Of a stretch of DNA of 64,000 bases, positions 49,273 to 58,718 are shown piece by piece. Below the pieces are notes generated by a model. That model was not told the origin of the DNA, ran no database searches, and was given only the letters and a program-made list of their open reading frames with translations. This stretch comes from Pararhodobacter aggregans (GTDB lineage: Bacteria > Pseudomonadota > Alphaproteobacteria > Rhodobacterales > Rhodobacteraceae): assembly GCF_003075525.1 (NCBI RefSeq), contig NZ_QDDR01000016.1, positions 45,236 through 109,235 of the forward strand, read 5' to 3'. Every line of letters starts with the position of its first letter. The stretch's first letter is position 1. Position numbers and translations under genes: made by a program.

Positions 49273-50172
49273 ATGAGCGACTGGCTGATCGCCCAGGAAG
49301 GCACGCAGACCGGCCTCTATCTGTCGATGGCCCTGGCCCTCTCGGCCGCGGTGCTGCACGCGATCTTCGGCGCCCTGCAGAAGGGGCGGCACGATCCCTG
49401 GCTGTCGCGCGCCGGGATCGACGTCTTCGCCTTCCTGATGGCGCTGCCGGTCGCGCTGTTCGTCGTCCCCTGGCCCGAACCGCATATGGTCCCGATCCTC
49501 GCCGGGGTCTTCGTCATCCATGTCGCCTACAAGATCCTGCAGGCGATGACCTATACCCGCGGCGCCTATACCGTGGTCTATCCGGTGGTGCGGGGCACGG
49601 GTCCTCTGTTCACCGTGATCGGCGCCTGGCTGATCTTCGGCGAGACCTTCAACCTCTGGCAATGGCTGGGGGTGGCGGTTCTGCTGGGCGGGATCTACGG
49701 GCTCGCCCTCTATAACCTGCGCAAGATCACCGAGGGCCGCGACCGGCTGGTCCCGGCGCTGGGTTTCGCCGTGGCGACCGGGGCGATGGTGGCGCTCTAC
49801 ACCACGTTTGATGCCTATGGCATCCGCTCGACGGCCGACCCGTTCACCTTCCTCGCCTGGTTCTTCGTCATCGACAGCGTCTTCATGCCGCTGGTGAGTG
49901 CCCGGAGGATGCTCGCCCTGCCCCGGGCCGAACTCGCCTCGCTTCTGCGGCGCGGTTTCGTCGGCGCGCTGGTCGCCTTTTGCAGCTTCGGCGGCATCAT
50001 GCTGGCGACGCGGCTGGGGCCGGTCGGACAGGCGGCGGTGCTGCGCGAGACCTCGACGGTATTCGCGGCGCTGATCGGCTGGCTGATGCTGGGCGAAAGC
50101 ACCGGGCCGCGGCGGGTGGCGCTGATGGGGCTGATCGCGGCGGGGGCGATCATCGTGCAACTGGCGGCGTGA
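49273..50172 (+). CDS. DMT-family (EamA) transporter 1
   Basis: A 299-aa membrane protein with ten hydrophobic segments arranged as two EamA repeats (about residues 15-140 and 165-299). The first repeat ends with GAWLIFGETFNLWQWLGVAV and the second with IGWLMLGESTGPRRVALMG, the typical glutamate-bearing segments. Family members export metabolites or take up amino acids and sugars. The role here cannot be told. It is the last gene before a region of inverted palindromes. Confidence 0.88.
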   Translation: MSDWLIAQEGTQTGLYLSMALALSAAVLHAIFGALQKGRHDPWLSRAGIDVFAFLMALPVALFVVPWPEPHMVPILAGVFVIHVAYKILQAMTYTRGAYTVVYPVVRGTGPLFTVIGAWLIFGETFNLWQWLGVAVLLGGIYGLALYNLRKITEGRDRLVPALGFAVATGAMVALYTTFDAYGIRSTADPFTFLAWFFVIDSVFMPLVSARRMLALPRAELASLLRRGFVGALVAFCSFGGIMLATRLGPVGQAAVLRETSTVFAALIGWLMLGESTGPRRVALMGLIAAGAIIVQLAA

Positions 50173-50173
50173 G

Positions 50174-50466
50174 GGGTGGGTTGAAAACCCACCCTACGGG
50201 GCGCGCGCGCGGTGCGTGCAAGCACGCACCCTACGGCGAGTGGCACAAGTACCTGTTCCGCCCGGCGGCACGCCGGGCAGCGCCCGCACCGCCCCCCCGG
50301 GGCGGGCGCTTCTCGCCCACCCCGGCGGTTCGGGCGCCGCCCTTGTCACTTGGTGGCAAGGCCCGGGTTCGATGCCTGCGCGCGACCACCTTACGGGGCC
50401 TCGGGCTGGAGCGTAGGGTGCGTGCTTGCACGCACCATCGCCGTAGGGTGGGTTTTCAACCCACCC
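50174..50466. repeat. Composite inverted-repeat element of two palindrome types
   Basis: The gap between two convergent genes is bracketed by four palindromes. On the left are GGGTGGGTT/AACCCACCC (50174-50194) and GGTGCGTGC/GCACGCACC (50211-50230), each followed by CTACGG. On the right the same two occur in reverse order and orientation (50417-50436 and 50446-50466), each preceded by GTAGG or CGTAGG. The ~180 bp core has no recognisable gene. The layout suggests a non-autonomous mobile element or paired dispersed palindromes. Confidence 0.65.
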
Positions 50467-50478
50467 TTGCGCGGCGCG

Positions 50479-51474
50479 TCACGCCGGGACCGACAACCCC
50501 TGCAACACCTCGGCCGCGATCTCGAAGGACCGCACCCGCTTCTCCGGGTCGTGGATCGCGCCGGTGAGGATCAGCTCATCCGGCTGCGTCCGGGCGATCA
50601 TCTCGCGGAACCGCCGTTCCAGCGTCTCGGCCCCGCCGGTGGCCGAGAAGCCCAGCGCCCCCTCGACCTGCCGCATCAGCGCGGGCGGAACCTCGCCCGC
50701 CACATCCCGCACCGGCCGCGGCAGTTTCCCCGGCTGGCCCGAGCGCAGCCGGGCGAAGGCCAAGAGCTGCGAGGAGCGCAGGAAATAGGCCTCGTCATCC
50801 GTCTCGGCCGCAAAACACCCGGCCGCGACGATGGCATGGGGGCGTTTCAGATATTCCGAGGGCCGGAAGCTCGAGCGGTAGATCGCCAGCGCCTCGTCCA
50901 GCGCCGCGGGCGCGAAATGCGAGGCGAAGGCATAGGGCAGGCCCAGATAGGCCGCCAATTGCGCGCCATAGAGGCTGGAGCCGAGGATGGTGAGCGGCAC
51001 GCCGGTCCCGGTTCCGGGCACCGCCTGCACCCGCCCGCCCTCGTTGGCGCCGAAATAGCCCAGAAGCTCCACCACATCCTGCGGGAAGGTGTCCTCGGCC
51101 TGCATGTTGCGCCTGAGCGCGCGCATGGTCAGCTGGTCGGTCCCCGGCGCGCGACCAAGGCCCAGGTCGATGCGCCCGGGATAGAGCGTCGCCAGCGTGC
51201 CGAAGGCCTCGGCCACCATCAGGGGCGAGTGGTTCGGCAGCATGATGCCGCCGGCGCCGACGCGAATGGTCGAGGTCGCGCCCGCCACATGGCCGATGAC
51301 CACGGCGGTGGCGGCGCTGGCGATGCCGACCATGTTGTGATGTTCGGCCAGCCAGAAGCGGTGATAGCCCAGCCGTTCGGCGGCGCGGGCCAGATCGACA
51401 CTGCCTTTCAGCGCGTCGGCGGCAGTGCCGCCTTCGGGAACCGAGGCCAGGTCGAGGATCGAGAAATGCTGCAC
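50479..51474 (-). CDS. Luciferase-like (LLM) flavin-dependent oxidoreductase
   Basis: A 331-aa protein of the single-chain luciferase-like group (YhbW/MsnO8-type), with [33 protein letters not shown] and [11 protein letters not shown]. The start is placed at GTG 51474 because AAAGGAG lies 8 bases upstream and the protein then begins VQHFSILDL, the family start. It differs from the RutA-like LLM protein at 36158. The substrate is unknown. Confidence 0.87.
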   Translation of the reverse strand: MQHFSILDLASVPEGGTAADALKGSVDLARAAERLGYHRFWLAEHHNMVGIASAATAVVIGHVAGATSTIRVGAGGIMLPNHSPLMVAEAFGTLATLYPGRIDLGLGRAPGTDQLTMRALRRNMQAEDTFPQDVVELLGYFGANEGGRVQAVPGTGTGVPLTILGSSLYGAQLAAYLGLPYAFASHFAPAALDEALAIYRSSFRPSEYLKRPHAIVAAGCFAAETDDEAYFLRSSQLLAFARLRSGQPGKLPRPVRDVAGEVPPALMRQVEGALGFSATGGAETLERRFREMIARTQPDELILTGAIHDPEKRVRSFEIAAEVLQGLSVPA

Positions 51475-51558
51475 GGGTGTAACTCCTTTCCCCCTACCTA
51501 AGCCGACCGGCGGGCCGCGCAAGGGTCAGGGGCGCCGGGTCACCCGGTCAGCGGAAGA

Positions 51559-52485
51559 TCACACCCCGAGGCACCAGCGCATGATCGCCTTCTGCGCGTG
51601 CAGCCGGTTCTCGGCCTCGTCCCAGATCACCGAATGCGGCCCGTCCATCACCGCCGAGGTCACCTCGTCCTCGCGATGCGCCGGCAGGCAATGCATGAAC
51701 AGCGCATCGGGCCTGGCCACGGCCATCAGCGCCTCGTTCACCTGATAGGGGCGCAGCTGGTTGTGGCGGCGCTCCTTGGTGGACTGGCTGTCATGCATCG
51801 AGACCCAGGTATCGGTCACCACCAGATCGGCGCCCTCGACCGCAGCGGCCGGGTCGCGCATGATCCGCACCTCCGAGCCCTTGTCGCGGGCGAACCGCAC
51901 CCAGGCATCCTCGGGGTCCAGCGTCTGGGGTCCGGTGAAGGTGAAGTCGAAGCCGAACTGCCCGGCCGCCTGCAGGAACGAGGCGCAGACATTGTTGCCG
52001 TCGCCCGCCCAGACCACCTTTTTGCCGGCGATCGGGCCGCGGTGTTCCTCGAAGGTCAGGACATCGGCCATGATCTGGCAGGGATGGGTGCGGTTGGTCA
52101 GCCCGTTGATCACCGGCACGCTGGCGTATTCCGCCATCTCCTGGATCACCGATTCATCGAAGGTCCGCAGCATGATGAGATCGACATAGCGGCTGAGCAC
52201 CCGGGCGGTGTCGGCGATGGTCTCGCCATGGCCGAGCTGCATCTCGCTGCCCGACAGCACCATGGTCTGCCCGCCCATCTGCCTGACACCCACGTCGAAA
52301 CTGACGCGGGTCCGGGTCGAGGGCTTTTCGAAGATCAGCGCCACCATGCGGCCCTTCAGCGGCTGCTGGTCGTCGGGCTCGCCCTTGTGGCGGCCCTGGC
52401 GGGCCTGTTTCATGGCGGCGGCGCTGTCGATGATGGCGCGCAGCTCGGCGGCGTCGGTGGTATGGATATCGAGGAAATGGTTCAT
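51559..52485 (-). CDS. argF: Ornithine carbamoyltransferase
   Basis: Joins ornithine and carbamoyl phosphate to citrulline in arginine synthesis. The 308-aa protein has the carbamoyl phosphate loop STRTR ([14 protein letters not shown]), HPCQIMAD and the catalytic HCLPAHR. The ATG at 52485 matches the family start. It follows argD on the same strand with an extragenic repeat between, and the pair likely forms an arginine biosynthesis operon. Confidence 0.95.
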   Translation of the reverse strand: MNHFLDIHTTDAAELRAIIDSAAAMKQARQGRHKGEPDDQQPLKGRMVALIFEKPSTRTRVSFDVGVRQMGGQTMVLSGSEMQLGHGETIADTARVLSRYVDLIMLRTFDESVIQEMAEYASVPVINGLTNRTHPCQIMADVLTFEEHRGPIAGKKVVWAGDGNNVCASFLQAAGQFGFDFTFTGPQTLDPEDAWVRFARDKGSEVRIMRDPAAAVEGADLVVTDTWVSMHDSQSTKERRHNQLRPYQVNEALMAVARPDALFMHCLPAHREDEVTSAVMDGPHSVIWDEAENRLHAQKAIMRWCLGV

Positions 52486-52507
52486 GGGACTGGACTTTCT
52501 GAACCCG

Positions 52508-52577
52508 GAGGGAGGGGGCGCTGCCCCCTCTTGGCCTGCGGCCAATTCACCCCCGGCGTATTTGGAGCAGCGTGATG
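52508..52577 (+). repeat. Extragenic GC-rich repeat, copy R3
   Basis: GAGGGGGCGCTGCCCCCTC, a second stem GGCCTGCGGCC, then CACCCCCGGCGTATTTGGAG. It fills the argD-argF gap. If transcribed it would form two hairpins between the cistrons. Confidence 0.65.
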
Positions 52578-52578
52578 A

Positions 52579-53751
52579 TCACTTGCCCTCGTAGGCGGTG
52601 GCCGCGGCATCGAGACGGGCGACCGCCTCGGTGATATCCGCGTCGGGGATGTTCAGCGCAGGCAGCAGGCGCAGCACGTTGTCCGCCGCGGGCACCACCA
52701 GCACGCCCGCCTCGCGCGCGGCGGCGGCCAGCTCGGCCGCAGGCTTCTTGCACTTCAGCCCCAGCATCAGCCCCATGCCGCGCACCGCCTCGAACGTGTC
52801 GGGATGGGCCGCGACCAGCCCTTCCAGCCGCTGGCGCAGCAGGCCCGCCTTGCGGCTGACGTCGTCAAGGAAAGCCGCGTCAGACACGATCTGGCTGACT
52901 TTCAGCCCCACGGCGCAGGCCAGGGGGTTGCCGCCATAGGTCGAGCCATGCGTGCCCGCCACCATGCCCGAGGCCGCGTTTTCCGTGGCCAGCAGCGCAC
53001 CCAGCGGGAAGCCGCCGCCGATGCCCTTGGCGACCATCATGATGTCGGGCGCCACACCCGCCCATTCATGGGCGAAGAGCTTGCCGGTCCGGCCCATGCC
53101 GCATTGCACCTCGTCGAGGATCAGGAGCGCCCCGGTCCGGTCGCAGGCCTCGCGCAGCGCGCGCAGCTGGTCCTCCGGCATCGGGCGGATACCGCCCTCG
53201 CCCTGCACCGGCTCGACCATCACGGCGCAGACGCTCTCGTCCATGGCGGCCTCGAACGCCGCCATGTCGCCCCAGGGCAGGTGCCTGAACCCGGGCATCA
53301 GCGGCCCGAAGCCCTTGACCATCTTCTCGCCGCCCGAGGCGGCGATGGCGGCGGTCGAGCGGCCGTGGAAAGCGCCCTCGAAGGTCAGGATCGTCTCGCG
53401 CGGGGCGCCTTTTTCGTAATGGTATTTCCGCGCCATCTTGATGGCGAGCTCGGCGGTCTCGGTGCCGGAATTGGTGAAGAAGACCGTGTCGGCAAAGGTC
53501 AGGTCGACCAGAAGATCGGCCAACGCCTGTTGCTCGGGGATCTTGTAGAGGTTCGAGACATGCCAGAGCTTGCCCGCCTGCTCGGTCAGCGCCGAGACCA
53601 GCTCGGGATTGGCGTGGCCCAGCGCATTGACGGCAATCCCCGCCCCCATGTCGAGGAATCGGCGTCCATCCGCCTCGATCAGCCACGAGCCTTCGCCCTT
53701 CACGAAGGAAAGCGGCGTGCGGTTATAGGTCGGCAGAACGGTCGAAATCAT
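52579..53751 (-). CDS. argD: Acetylornithine/succinyldiaminopimelate aminotransferase
   Basis: PLP-dependent class III aminotransferase (390 aa) of arginine synthesis. Marks are FTNSGTETAELAIKMAR, LILDEVQCGMGRTGKLFA and the PLP-lysine segment MMVAKGIGGGFPLGA. The ATG at 53751 gives the usual start MISTVLPTYNR. It is upstream of argF. The gap before it (53752-54198) is reported separately. Confidence 0.94.
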   Translation of the reverse strand: MISTVLPTYNRTPLSFVKGEGSWLIEADGRRFLDMGAGIAVNALGHANPELVSALTEQAGKLWHVSNLYKIPEQQALADLLVDLTFADTVFFTNSGTETAELAIKMARKYHYEKGAPRETILTFEGAFHGRSTAAIAASGGEKMVKGFGPLMPGFRHLPWGDMAAFEAAMDESVCAVMVEPVQGEGGIRPMPEDQLRALREACDRTGALLILDEVQCGMGRTGKLFAHEWAGVAPDIMMVAKGIGGGFPLGALLATENAASGMVAGTHGSTYGGNPLACAVGLKVSQIVSDAAFLDDVSRKAGLLRQRLEGLVAAHPDTFEAVRGMGLMLGLKCKKPAAELAAAAREAGVLVVPAADNVLRLLPALNIPDADITEAVARLDAAATAYEGK

Positions 53752-54198
53752 GGGAATGCCCTTGGATGCGAAGGCCCATTCGTGCCGAAGGCAACGGGCC
53801 AAGTCAATGCGGGTTCGGAGGGGGGACTGCGGCCGACGGGCGCGCAGCAATGATCGTCAGACGCGTGTCAGCGTCGGCGTCGCAGCGAGAAAGAGGCGCT
53901 TTGGTCGATCATCCCCGCCCGATAGCGCGGGGCGCGGGTTTTGTCGAGGGGGCAGTTGCACAGGGGCCGCAAAACATCGGGCAAGCGCCCCGCCGCCAGG
54001 CGCGGTCCGGCCCGCGCCGCCGCCCGCGGCCCCACCCAAAGGCACAGGCCCCTTGCCGCCCCCCCTCGCGTTAAGTATCCCAGTCTCAGGATCCCACGAT
54101 GCCCGCAGGCCCCATGCCCCCCAATCCCAGCCCTCCGCCGCGTGACCGCGTCCTGCCCGCGCAGGTGCCCGGGGGCCGATGGTGGAGTGGCTGAGCCG
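53752..54198. other. Intergenic region without a recognisable gene
   Basis: This 447-bp gap lies between the divergent argD and lipoprotein genes. The overlapping reading frames are low-complexity and rich in Arg, Ala and Pro, with no ribosome sites or family resemblance. I saw no clear promoter palindrome. Confidence 0.5.
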
Positions 54199-54816
54199 AT
54201 GCGACGCGCCCTCCTCCCCCTGCTCCTTGCGCTCGTGCTGCCGCTCTCCGGCTGTTTCGAGACCGCGCCGCTGACCGAAGCGGCGAGCCGCGCGCTCCAG
54301 CCGACCTCGGGTCCGGCCGAGCTGCGGGTGCTGGACGGGGCGGTGGCCGTGGCAGGCCCGGCGGGCTATTGCATCGACGCCGAGGCAACGCGCGAAAGCG
54401 ATATCGAGGCCTTCGTCCTGCTGGTGCGCTGCCGCTACACGCTGCGCCCCTCGCCGGTGCTGAGCGCCACGGTGACCGGGCTGAGTTCCGATGGCAACCC
54501 GGATACCTTCCGTCGCCTCACCGGCTTCCTGCAAAGCGCCCCGGGCCGGGCGCAGCTGTCCCGCTCGGGCGATCCCAGCGATGTCGAGGTGCTGGAGGCG
54601 ACCTTCGCCGAAGGCGTGGTCTGGCTGCTGATCCATGACACCGGCAACCCCAATTCCTTTGACGAGACCTATTGGCGCGCCATCCTGCCGGTCGCCGGGC
54701 GGATCGTCACCCTCTCGGTGCTGGCCGCCGCCGACCACCCGTACGAGCGCGACAGCGGGCTGGGGATCCTGCGCGGCTTCGTCATGCGGATGCGGGCGGT
54801 GAACGCGCGGGGCTGA
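54199..54816 (+). CDS. Hypothetical lipoprotein (205 aa)
   Basis: I do not recognise the family. The N-terminus is a lipoprotein signal (MRRALLPLLLALVLPLSGCF) with lipobox LSGC and Cys19 as the lipidated residue, so it is anchored to a membrane facing the periplasm. The rest is about 185 residues with mixed strands and helices and no catalytic motif; YCIDAEATRESD and LLVRCRY supply two more cysteines. The ATG at 54199 is chosen because it places the signal correctly. The gene converges on the DMT transporter with 11 bp between. Confidence 0.75.
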   Translation: MRRALLPLLLALVLPLSGCFETAPLTEAASRALQPTSGPAELRVLDGAVAVAGPAGYCIDAEATRESDIEAFVLLVRCRYTLRPSPVLSATVTGLSSDGNPDTFRRLTGFLQSAPGRAQLSRSGDPSDVEVLEATFAEGVVWLLIHDTGNPNSFDETYWRAILPVAGRIVTLSVLAAADHPYERDSGLGILRGFVMRMRAVNARG

Positions 54817-54827
54817 GGCCCCGGCGC

Positions 54828-55724
54828 TCAGGCCACCAGCACGATGCCGAGGATCGACAGCGCCAGAAGCGCCATCCCCGCCACTTCCAGCGGCCGCGGC
54901 CGCTCGCGGAAGAAAAGCGCGGAGACCAGGATCGAATAGAGCAACTCGACCTGCCCGAGGCTGCGGACATAGGCCGCGTTCTGCAAGGCGAAGGCCACGA
55001 ACCAGCCGAGGCTGCCCAGCACGCCCGTCACCCCGACCAGCGCCGTCGCCCGCCATGAGGCCAGCACGCGCCCGACCTCGCCCGGCTCGCGCCAGCCGAG
55101 CCAGAGCGCCATGGCCAGCGCCTGAAAACTGGTCGCCATGGCCAGGGCGGCGGTGGCGCGGAACAGCGCGTCCTGATGCGCCACCTCCAGCGTGGCACCG
55201 CGGTAGCCGATGGCCGACAGGCCGAACAGCGCCCCCGCCAGCACGCCCAGCATCGTGGCGCGATTCAGGATGCCGCCCTGCCGCCAGCCCTCGGGCGGGC
55301 GCGAGATCAGGATGACCCCGGCAACACCCACCAGAATCGCCAGCAGGCCCGCCGCCGAAACCCCCTCGCCCAGGACCAAAGCCGAGAAGGCCGCGACCTG
55401 CACCGTCTCGGTCTTGGTGAAGGCGATGCCCACGGCGAAGGACCGCTCGGAAAAGAGGGCGACGGTGCAGAAGGTGGCGACGATCTGGCCCAGCCCGCCC
55501 AGCATGGCGAAGATCCAGAAGCGCGGCCCGGGCAGCGGCACCGGCTGCGGATCGAGGGCGAGCAGCAGCGCCAGCCCCGCAAGCGCCAGCGGCGCGGCGA
55601 AGAGAAAGCGCGAGAAGGTGGCGCCGCCGGTGCTGAGCCCCAGCCCCTTCAGCCGCTTTTGCAGCGTGAAGCGCAAGGTCTGGACGGCGGCGGCGGCGAG
55701 GGTGACGAGGACCCAGAGTTCCAT
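54828..55724 (-). CDS. DMT-family (EamA) transporter 2
   Basis: A 298-aa ten-helix transporter with two EamA repeats; the SALVLGEGVSAAGLLAILVG and VSALFFRERPRPLEVAGMAL ends are characteristic. The ATG at 55724 follows GGGAAGA. It differs in sequence from the DMT protein at 49273. Function cannot be assigned beyond small-molecule transport. Confidence 0.87.
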   Translation of the reverse strand: MELWVLVTLAAAAVQTLRFTLQKRLKGLGLSTGGATFSRFLFAAPLALAGLALLLALDPQPVPLPGPRFWIFAMLGGLGQIVATFCTVALFSERSFAVGIAFTKTETVQVAAFSALVLGEGVSAAGLLAILVGVAGVILISRPPEGWRQGGILNRATMLGVLAGALFGLSAIGYRGATLEVAHQDALFRATAALAMATSFQALAMALWLGWREPGEVGRVLASWRATALVGVTGVLGSLGWFVAFALQNAAYVRSLGQVELLYSILVSALFFRERPRPLEVAGMALLALSILGIVLVA

Positions 55725-55903
55725 GGCATTCTTCCCGGCGAAGTCAGCGCCCCTGATACGCCCGGCCTCTGTTCCGCACCAGCCCCGGCGCCGCGCGGAG
55801 CATGCGGGGGGCCAGCCCCCTCGACTCCCGGCCGCGCCACGGGCGCGGCGTTCGCGGCTGGAACGCGCCACTGGCGCGTTCCCGTGACGCCGCTCACCCC
55901 CCG

Positions 55904-55966
55904 CCAAAGGGGACCCTCGGGCCCCCTTTGGAAACCCCCGAGGATATTTGGAGAACAAAGATGAAG
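55904..55966 (+). repeat. Extragenic GC-rich repeat, copy R4
   Basis: CCAAAGGGG/CCCCTTTGG hairpin (55904-55931) followed by CCCCCGAGGATATTTGGAGA and ACAAAGATGAAG. It is the same subtype as R6 at the right edge. Other parts of the gap 55725-56077 show no gene. Confidence 0.7.
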
Positions 55967-55989
55967 GTTAAGAGCGCGTTAAGCCGCAA

Positions 55990-56060
55990 TCTTCGTTCTT
56001 CAAATATCCTCGGGGGGTGAATTGGCCGTCAGGCCAAGAGGGGGGCAGAAAGCCCCCCTG
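55990..56060 (-). repeat. Extragenic GC-rich repeat, copy R5, facing R4
   Basis: Inverted copy: TTGAAGAACGAAGATTGCGG is the tail end, preceded on that strand by CCCCCCGAGGATATT and a GGGGGGC stem. R4 and R5 point at each other, 23 bp apart, so the pair forms a larger imperfect inverted repeat. Confidence 0.65.
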
Positions 56061-56077
56061 CCCGGTCCCCGCAGGCG

Positions 56078-56521
56078 CTAGCGCACCGAGGTCGCGCGGC
56101 GGGTCGACATCAGCAGATGCGTCTCGGATTGCGTCACCGCCTCCAGCTTGCGGATCCGTGACAGGGTCTCGTCGAGATGGGTCAGCGAATCCGTGGCCAG
56201 ATCGACGATCACGTCCCAGCGCCCGCTGGTCGCATGCACCGCCTGTACCGCGGGCATCGCCAGCATGCGGCCGACGGCGCGGTCGGTGCCCGGCCCCTCG
56301 ATCGCCACCATCATCAGCGCCCGCACCGGGCTTTCCGCCAGATCGCCCCGGGTCAGCGCCGTGAAACCGGCGATCTCGCCCGTCTCGATCAGCCGGGTCA
56401 GCCGGGCGCGGACCGTGTTGCGGCTGATGCCCAGTTCCGCCGCCAGCGCCGCCAGCCCCAGCCGTCCGTCGCGCTTCAGCGCGGCCAGGATCCTGTGGTC
56501 CGTCTCGTCCAGGCTGACCAT
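56078..56521 (-). CDS. Lrp/AsnC-family transcriptional regulator
   Basis: A 147-aa regulator with an N-terminal HTH (DETDHRILAALKRDGRLGLA, then ISRNTVRARLTRL) and a C-terminal RAM ligand-binding domain (about residues 70-140). It is divergent from arginase and ornithine cyclodeaminase genes and is therefore likely to activate arginine or ornithine breakdown. Two palindromic sites lie in the 115-bp gap between them. Confidence 0.9.
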   Translation of the reverse strand: MVSLDETDHRILAALKRDGRLGLAALAAELGISRNTVRARLTRLIETGEIAGFTALTRGDLAESPVRALMMVAIEGPGTDRAVGRMLAMPAVQAVHATSGRWDVIVDLATDSLTHLDETLSRIRKLEAVTQSETHLLMSTRRATSVR

Positions 56522-56535
56522 TCCGCCCCCTCCAT

Positions 56536-56573
56536 TTGCGCATTTCGCTCAATACACCGCCCGGAATGCGCAT
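56536..56573. promoter_or_regulatory. Candidate AsnC operators in the arginase promoter region
   Basis: TTGCGC-ATTTC-GCTCAA (56536-56552) is an imperfect inverted repeat, and ATGCGCAT (56566-56573) is a perfect palindrome. TATACT at 56605-56610 is a good -10 box for the arginase gene, 26 bp before its start. Confidence 0.45.
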
Positions 56574-56636
56574 CCTGTCAAGCAGAACTCCGGCCGTTCT
56601 GCGCTATACTCATCCCACCAGAGCCGCGAGGATCCC

Positions 56637-57569
56637 ATGACCCAGACCCATTGCCTGCTGATCGGCGCCCCCGTCGATACCGGCCAACGCCGTCCCGGCT
56701 GCCTGATGGGCCCGGCCGCCTATCGCACCGCGGGCCTGGCGCCCGCGCTCGAGGCGCTGGGCCATCGCGTCACCGATCTGGGCGACGCCGCCTGCACCCC
56801 GGTGCCCGCCACCGTCACCAACCCCGCCGTCCACCACCTGCCCGAAACCCTCGGCTGGGCGCGATCGCTGGCGGCGATGGGCGAGGCGGCGATGGCCGAG
56901 GGCATGCCGATCTTCCTCGGCGGCGACCATTCGCTGTCCCTGGGTTCGGTCGCCGGGGTGGCGGCGGCGGCGCAGGCGCGGGGACGGCCGCTCTTCGTTC
57001 TCTGGCTTGACGCGCACAGCGATTTCCACACCACCGCCACCACGGAATCGGGCAATCTGCACGGCACCCCGGTGGCCTATTTGGCGGGCCGCGATTTCGA
57101 GGCCTTTCCGCCCTTCCCGGCCCCGGTCCCGCCGGAAAACATCTGCCTTTTCGGCATCCGCTCGGTCGATGCGGCCGAACACGCGGCGCTGCTGGAGCAT
57201 GAGATCGCCATCAACGACATGCGCGTTCTGGACGAGCGCGGCGTCGTCGCCCCCCTGCGCGAATTCCTGGCGCTGGTCGAGGAAGCGGACGGCCTGCTGC
57301 ATGTCTCGCTCGACGTCGATTTCCTGGATCCGGTCGTCGCCCCCGCCGTCGGCACCACCGTCCCCGGCGGCGCCACCTTCCGCGAGGCGCATCTGGTGAT
57401 GGAACTGCTGCACGAATCCGGGCGCGTCACCTCGCTGGATCTGGTGGAGCTGAATCCGTTCCTCGATGAGCGCGGGCGCACCGCGCATCTGATGGTGGAT
57501 CTGGTCGCCTCGCTGATGGGCAAGAAGGTCTTCGACCGGCCGACGCGGGCCTATCGGGGGCAGGTATGA
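56637..57569 (+). CDS. Arginase
   Basis: Mn-dependent hydrolase (310 aa) that splits arginine into ornithine and urea. The manganese motifs are GGDHSLSLG, DAHSDFH and SLDVDFLDP. The ATG at 56637 lies a few bases after GAGCCGCGAGGA. It overlaps ornithine cyclodeaminase by 4 bp, so the two form an arginine to ornithine to proline route. Agmatinase is a less likely alternative given the neighbour. Confidence 0.93.
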   Translation: MTQTHCLLIGAPVDTGQRRPGCLMGPAAYRTAGLAPALEALGHRVTDLGDAACTPVPATVTNPAVHHLPETLGWARSLAAMGEAAMAEGMPIFLGGDHSLSLGSVAGVAAAAQARGRPLFVLWLDAHSDFHTTATTESGNLHGTPVAYLAGRDFEAFPPFPAPVPPENICLFGIRSVDAAEHAALLEHEIAINDMRVLDERGVVAPLREFLALVEEADGLLHVSLDVDFLDPVVAPAVGTTVPGGATFREAHLVMELLHESGRVTSLDLVELNPFLDERGRTAHLMVDLVASLMGKKVFDRPTRAYRGQV

Positions 57570-58615
57570 TGCGCGATCTTCCCCAACCCTCGGCCCAGGC
57601 GCTGGTGCCCTTCGTCTCGGTGGCCGAGATGATGGCCATCGTCCACCGCATCGGTCTGGAACCGGCGCTGGTCGACCTCACCGCAAGGATCAAGGCCGAT
57701 TTCCGGCGCTGGCGGCTCTTTGACAAGACCCCGCGCGTGGCCGCCCATTCCCCGATCGGCGTGATCGAATTGATGCCGACCTCGGACGGCCAACGCTATG
57801 CCTTCAAATACGTGAACGGCCATCCCGGCAACACAAGGGCGGGTTTGCAGACTGTCACCGCCTTCGGGGTCCTGTCCGAGGTGGCGACGGGTTATCCGCT
57901 GCTGATCTCGGAAATGACGCTGCTGACCGCGCTGCGCACGGCGGCGACCTCGGCGCTGGCGACCAAGGCGCTGGCCCGGCCCGACGCCAAGGTGCTGGCC
58001 CTGATCGGCAACGGCGCGCAGGCGGAATTCCAGGCGCTGGCGCTGAGGGCGGTCTGCGGCATCGCGCAGGTCCGGCTTCATGACACCGACCCCGGCGCCA
58101 TCCGCAAATGCGCGCGGAACCTGCGCGCGGCGGGGCTGGAGGTCACCGCCTGCGACAGCGCCGAGGCGGCGATCCAGGGCGCGGACGTCATCACCACCTG
58201 CACCGCCGACAAGCGCAATGCCACGATCCTGCACGACAACATGATCGGCGCCGGGGTGCATATCAACGCGATCGGCGGCGATTGCCCGGGCAAGACGGAA
58301 CTGGCGCCCGCCCTGCTGTCCCGCACCAGAACCTTCGTGGAATACGAACCGCAGACGCGGGTCGAGGGCGAGATCCAGCAGGTCGCGCCCGACTATCCGG
58401 TGACCGAGCTCTGGCAGGTGCTGACCGGCGATTGCCCCGGGCGCACGGACCCCGCGCAGATCACGCTTTTCGACGGCGTGGGCTTCGCCATCGAGGATTT
58501 CGCGGCGCTGGGCTGGCTCTACGATCAGCTGCGCCCGGAAACGCCGCGGCTCGACGTGATCGCCGACCCTGACGACCCGCGCGATCTTTACGGGATGGTG
58601 ATGCGGGCGCGGTGA
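57566..58615 (+). CDS. ocd: Ornithine cyclodeaminase
   Basis: NAD-dependent enzyme (349 aa) that converts ornithine to proline and ammonia. Visible are the NAD-binding LALIGNGAQAEFQALAL, the substrate-contact segment KYVNGHPGN and HINAIGGDCPGKTEL, typical of the longer ornithine cyclodeaminase group. It starts at the ATGATG overlapping the arginase stop. Regulation is expected through the divergent AsnC protein. Confidence 0.93.
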   Translation: MMRDLPQPSAQALVPFVSVAEMMAIVHRIGLEPALVDLTARIKADFRRWRLFDKTPRVAAHSPIGVIELMPTSDGQRYAFKYVNGHPGNTRAGLQTVTAFGVLSEVATGYPLLISEMTLLTALRTAATSALATKALARPDAKVLALIGNGAQAEFQALALRAVCGIAQVRLHDTDPGAIRKCARNLRAAGLEVTACDSAEAAIQGADVITTCTADKRNATILHDNMIGAGVHINAIGGDCPGKTELAPALLSRTRTFVEYEPQTRVEGEIQQVAPDYPVTELWQVLTGDCPGRTDPAQITLFDGVGFAIEDFAALGWLYDQLRPETPRLDVIADPDDPRDLYGMVMRAR

Positions 58616-58718
58616 AATCCTGCGGTCACGGGCGGCATTCGTGCTAGGCTGCAGGGGCCTCCGGCGCGACGGGCGCCCGGGCCGGGGCATCGGCATTCGG
58701 CGCCCTTGCGGTTTGTCC

